Of a stretch of 5,570 nucleotides of DNA, positions 5,149 to 5,570 are shown piece by piece (position 1 is the stretch's first letter; each line of letters starts with the position of its first letter). The position numbers were made by a program, and so were the translations under genes. Origin of the DNA: Candidatus Woesearchaeota archaeon (GTDB lineage: Archaea > Nanobdellota > Nanobdellia > Woesearchaeales > UBA525); contig JAAOYD010000113.1 of assembly GCA_018221165.1 (NCBI GenBank), positions 1 through 5,570 of the forward strand, in the 5' to 3' direction. Below the pieces are notes generated by a model. The model did not search any database, was not told the DNA's origin, and was given only the letters and a program-made list of their open reading frames with translations.

Positions 5149-5570
5149 AGTCGTTTCATTTCAACTTCGATAAGATTTCTTGGCCAGCCAGCGAGAATGA
5201 GCTGTTCTTTAATCTGAAGGTCTGCAAGTCCTTGTTTACGGAGATCTGTAATGTATTCACCAAGCTTTCCAAGATTGTCTTCCATGAGCTCCCTGTCGAT
5301 TATGTCTTCGTCCCAACCAGTTCTTAGTAATCCCTCTTTGATGCGTTCGTCACTGCCGCCATTCTCTCTCATTTTATGGATATAGGCATGGAGTGCATTA
5401 TACGCACCATCTTCTTCAACACCTTCAGGACTCTTCGGCTTCAGTTGTTGTAGAACGAGGAAGATAACGAGGAACAAGAGTGCAGTTATGATGGTGCCCC
5501 AGAGGATAATCTTAGCTAGATTACTTTCTTCTTCCTTGATGACGGAAGACTCGTCGTCTTTAGTCACTTC
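5145..5570 (-). CDS. Membrane-anchored protein with two tandem GW repeats (5' partial?)
   Basis: I do not recognise a named family. Counting from the first possible in-window start, a GTG at 5565-5567, the product has 140 residues: an acidic N-terminus, one membrane helix (about 18-41), a Lys-containing linker, then two tandem 36-residue repeats (59-94 and 102-137). The repeats align without gaps at 14 identical positions on the pattern L..YI...R..G..D..IKE.L...GW....I..E. They look like small helical units, perhaps protein-binding. Lys just after the helix and an acidic N-terminus suggest the repeats face the cytoplasm. The frame stays open to the window edge (codon GAA at 5568-5570), so the true start may lie beyond it. 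Its TAG shares CTAG (5145-5148) with the stop of the convergent glycosyltransferase. Confidence 0.82.
   Translation of the reverse strand, partial: EVTKDDESSVIKEEESNLAKIILWGTIITALLFLVIFLVLQQLKPKSPEGVEEDGAYNALHAYIHKMRENGGSDERIKEGLLRTGWDEDIIDRELMEDNLGKLGEYITDLRKQGLADLQIKEQLILAGWPRNLIEVEMKRL

Overview
The window reads as a piece of an archaeal chromosome. The evidence is an archaeal-type SRP54, a tRNA-Gly with no encoded CCA and a probable bulge-helix-bulge (BHB) intron, and TATA boxes centred about 26-29 nt before start codons. That spacing predicts leaderless mRNAs. The compact layout (4-nt gaps, overlapping stops) and the LAGLIDADG protein with an N-terminal helix-turn-helix would suit a small-genome DPANN-like lineage. 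The lineage is an inference; no rRNA marker is present.

Layout: (1) 3-185, plus: the C-terminal tail of a Ser/Thr-rich unknown protein, whose stop overlaps the stop of the convergent SRP54 gene. (2) 182-1564, minus: SRP54, the GTPase and signal-peptide-binding subunit of the signal recognition particle. (3) 1621-2259, minus: an unrecognised cysteine-rich lipoprotein with its own TATA box. (4) 2295-2397, minus: tRNA-Gly(UCC), interrupted in the D-loop by about 30 nt that can fold into a BHB-like structure. (5) 2399-3241, minus: a two-motif LAGLIDADG endonuclease-like gene whose stop lies 1 nt before the tRNA and whose last codons contain the tRNA's apparent TATA box. (6) 3242-3356: a divergent intergenic region with one TATA box facing each way. 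(7) 3357-5148, plus: a two-gene operon, a PIG-L/LmbE-family de-N-acetylase followed after 4 nt by a GT4 glycosyltransferase. (8) 5145-5570, minus: a membrane-anchored protein with two tandem copies of a 36-residue Gly-Trp motif, running to the window edge and convergent with the glycosyltransferase through a shared CTAG.

How the genes relate: SRP54, the lipoprotein and the C-terminal membrane protein are connected only loosely, through protein export and the cell envelope. The one clear functional pair is deacetylase plus GT4. The same enzyme pairing (transfer of GlcNAc, then removal of its acetyl group) makes GPI-anchor precursors, mycothiol and bacillithiol, so this operon may make a glucosamine-bearing lipid or small molecule. 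The most unusual locus is the endonuclease/tRNA junction. No CRISPR array, insertion sequence, rRNA or replication origin was seen.
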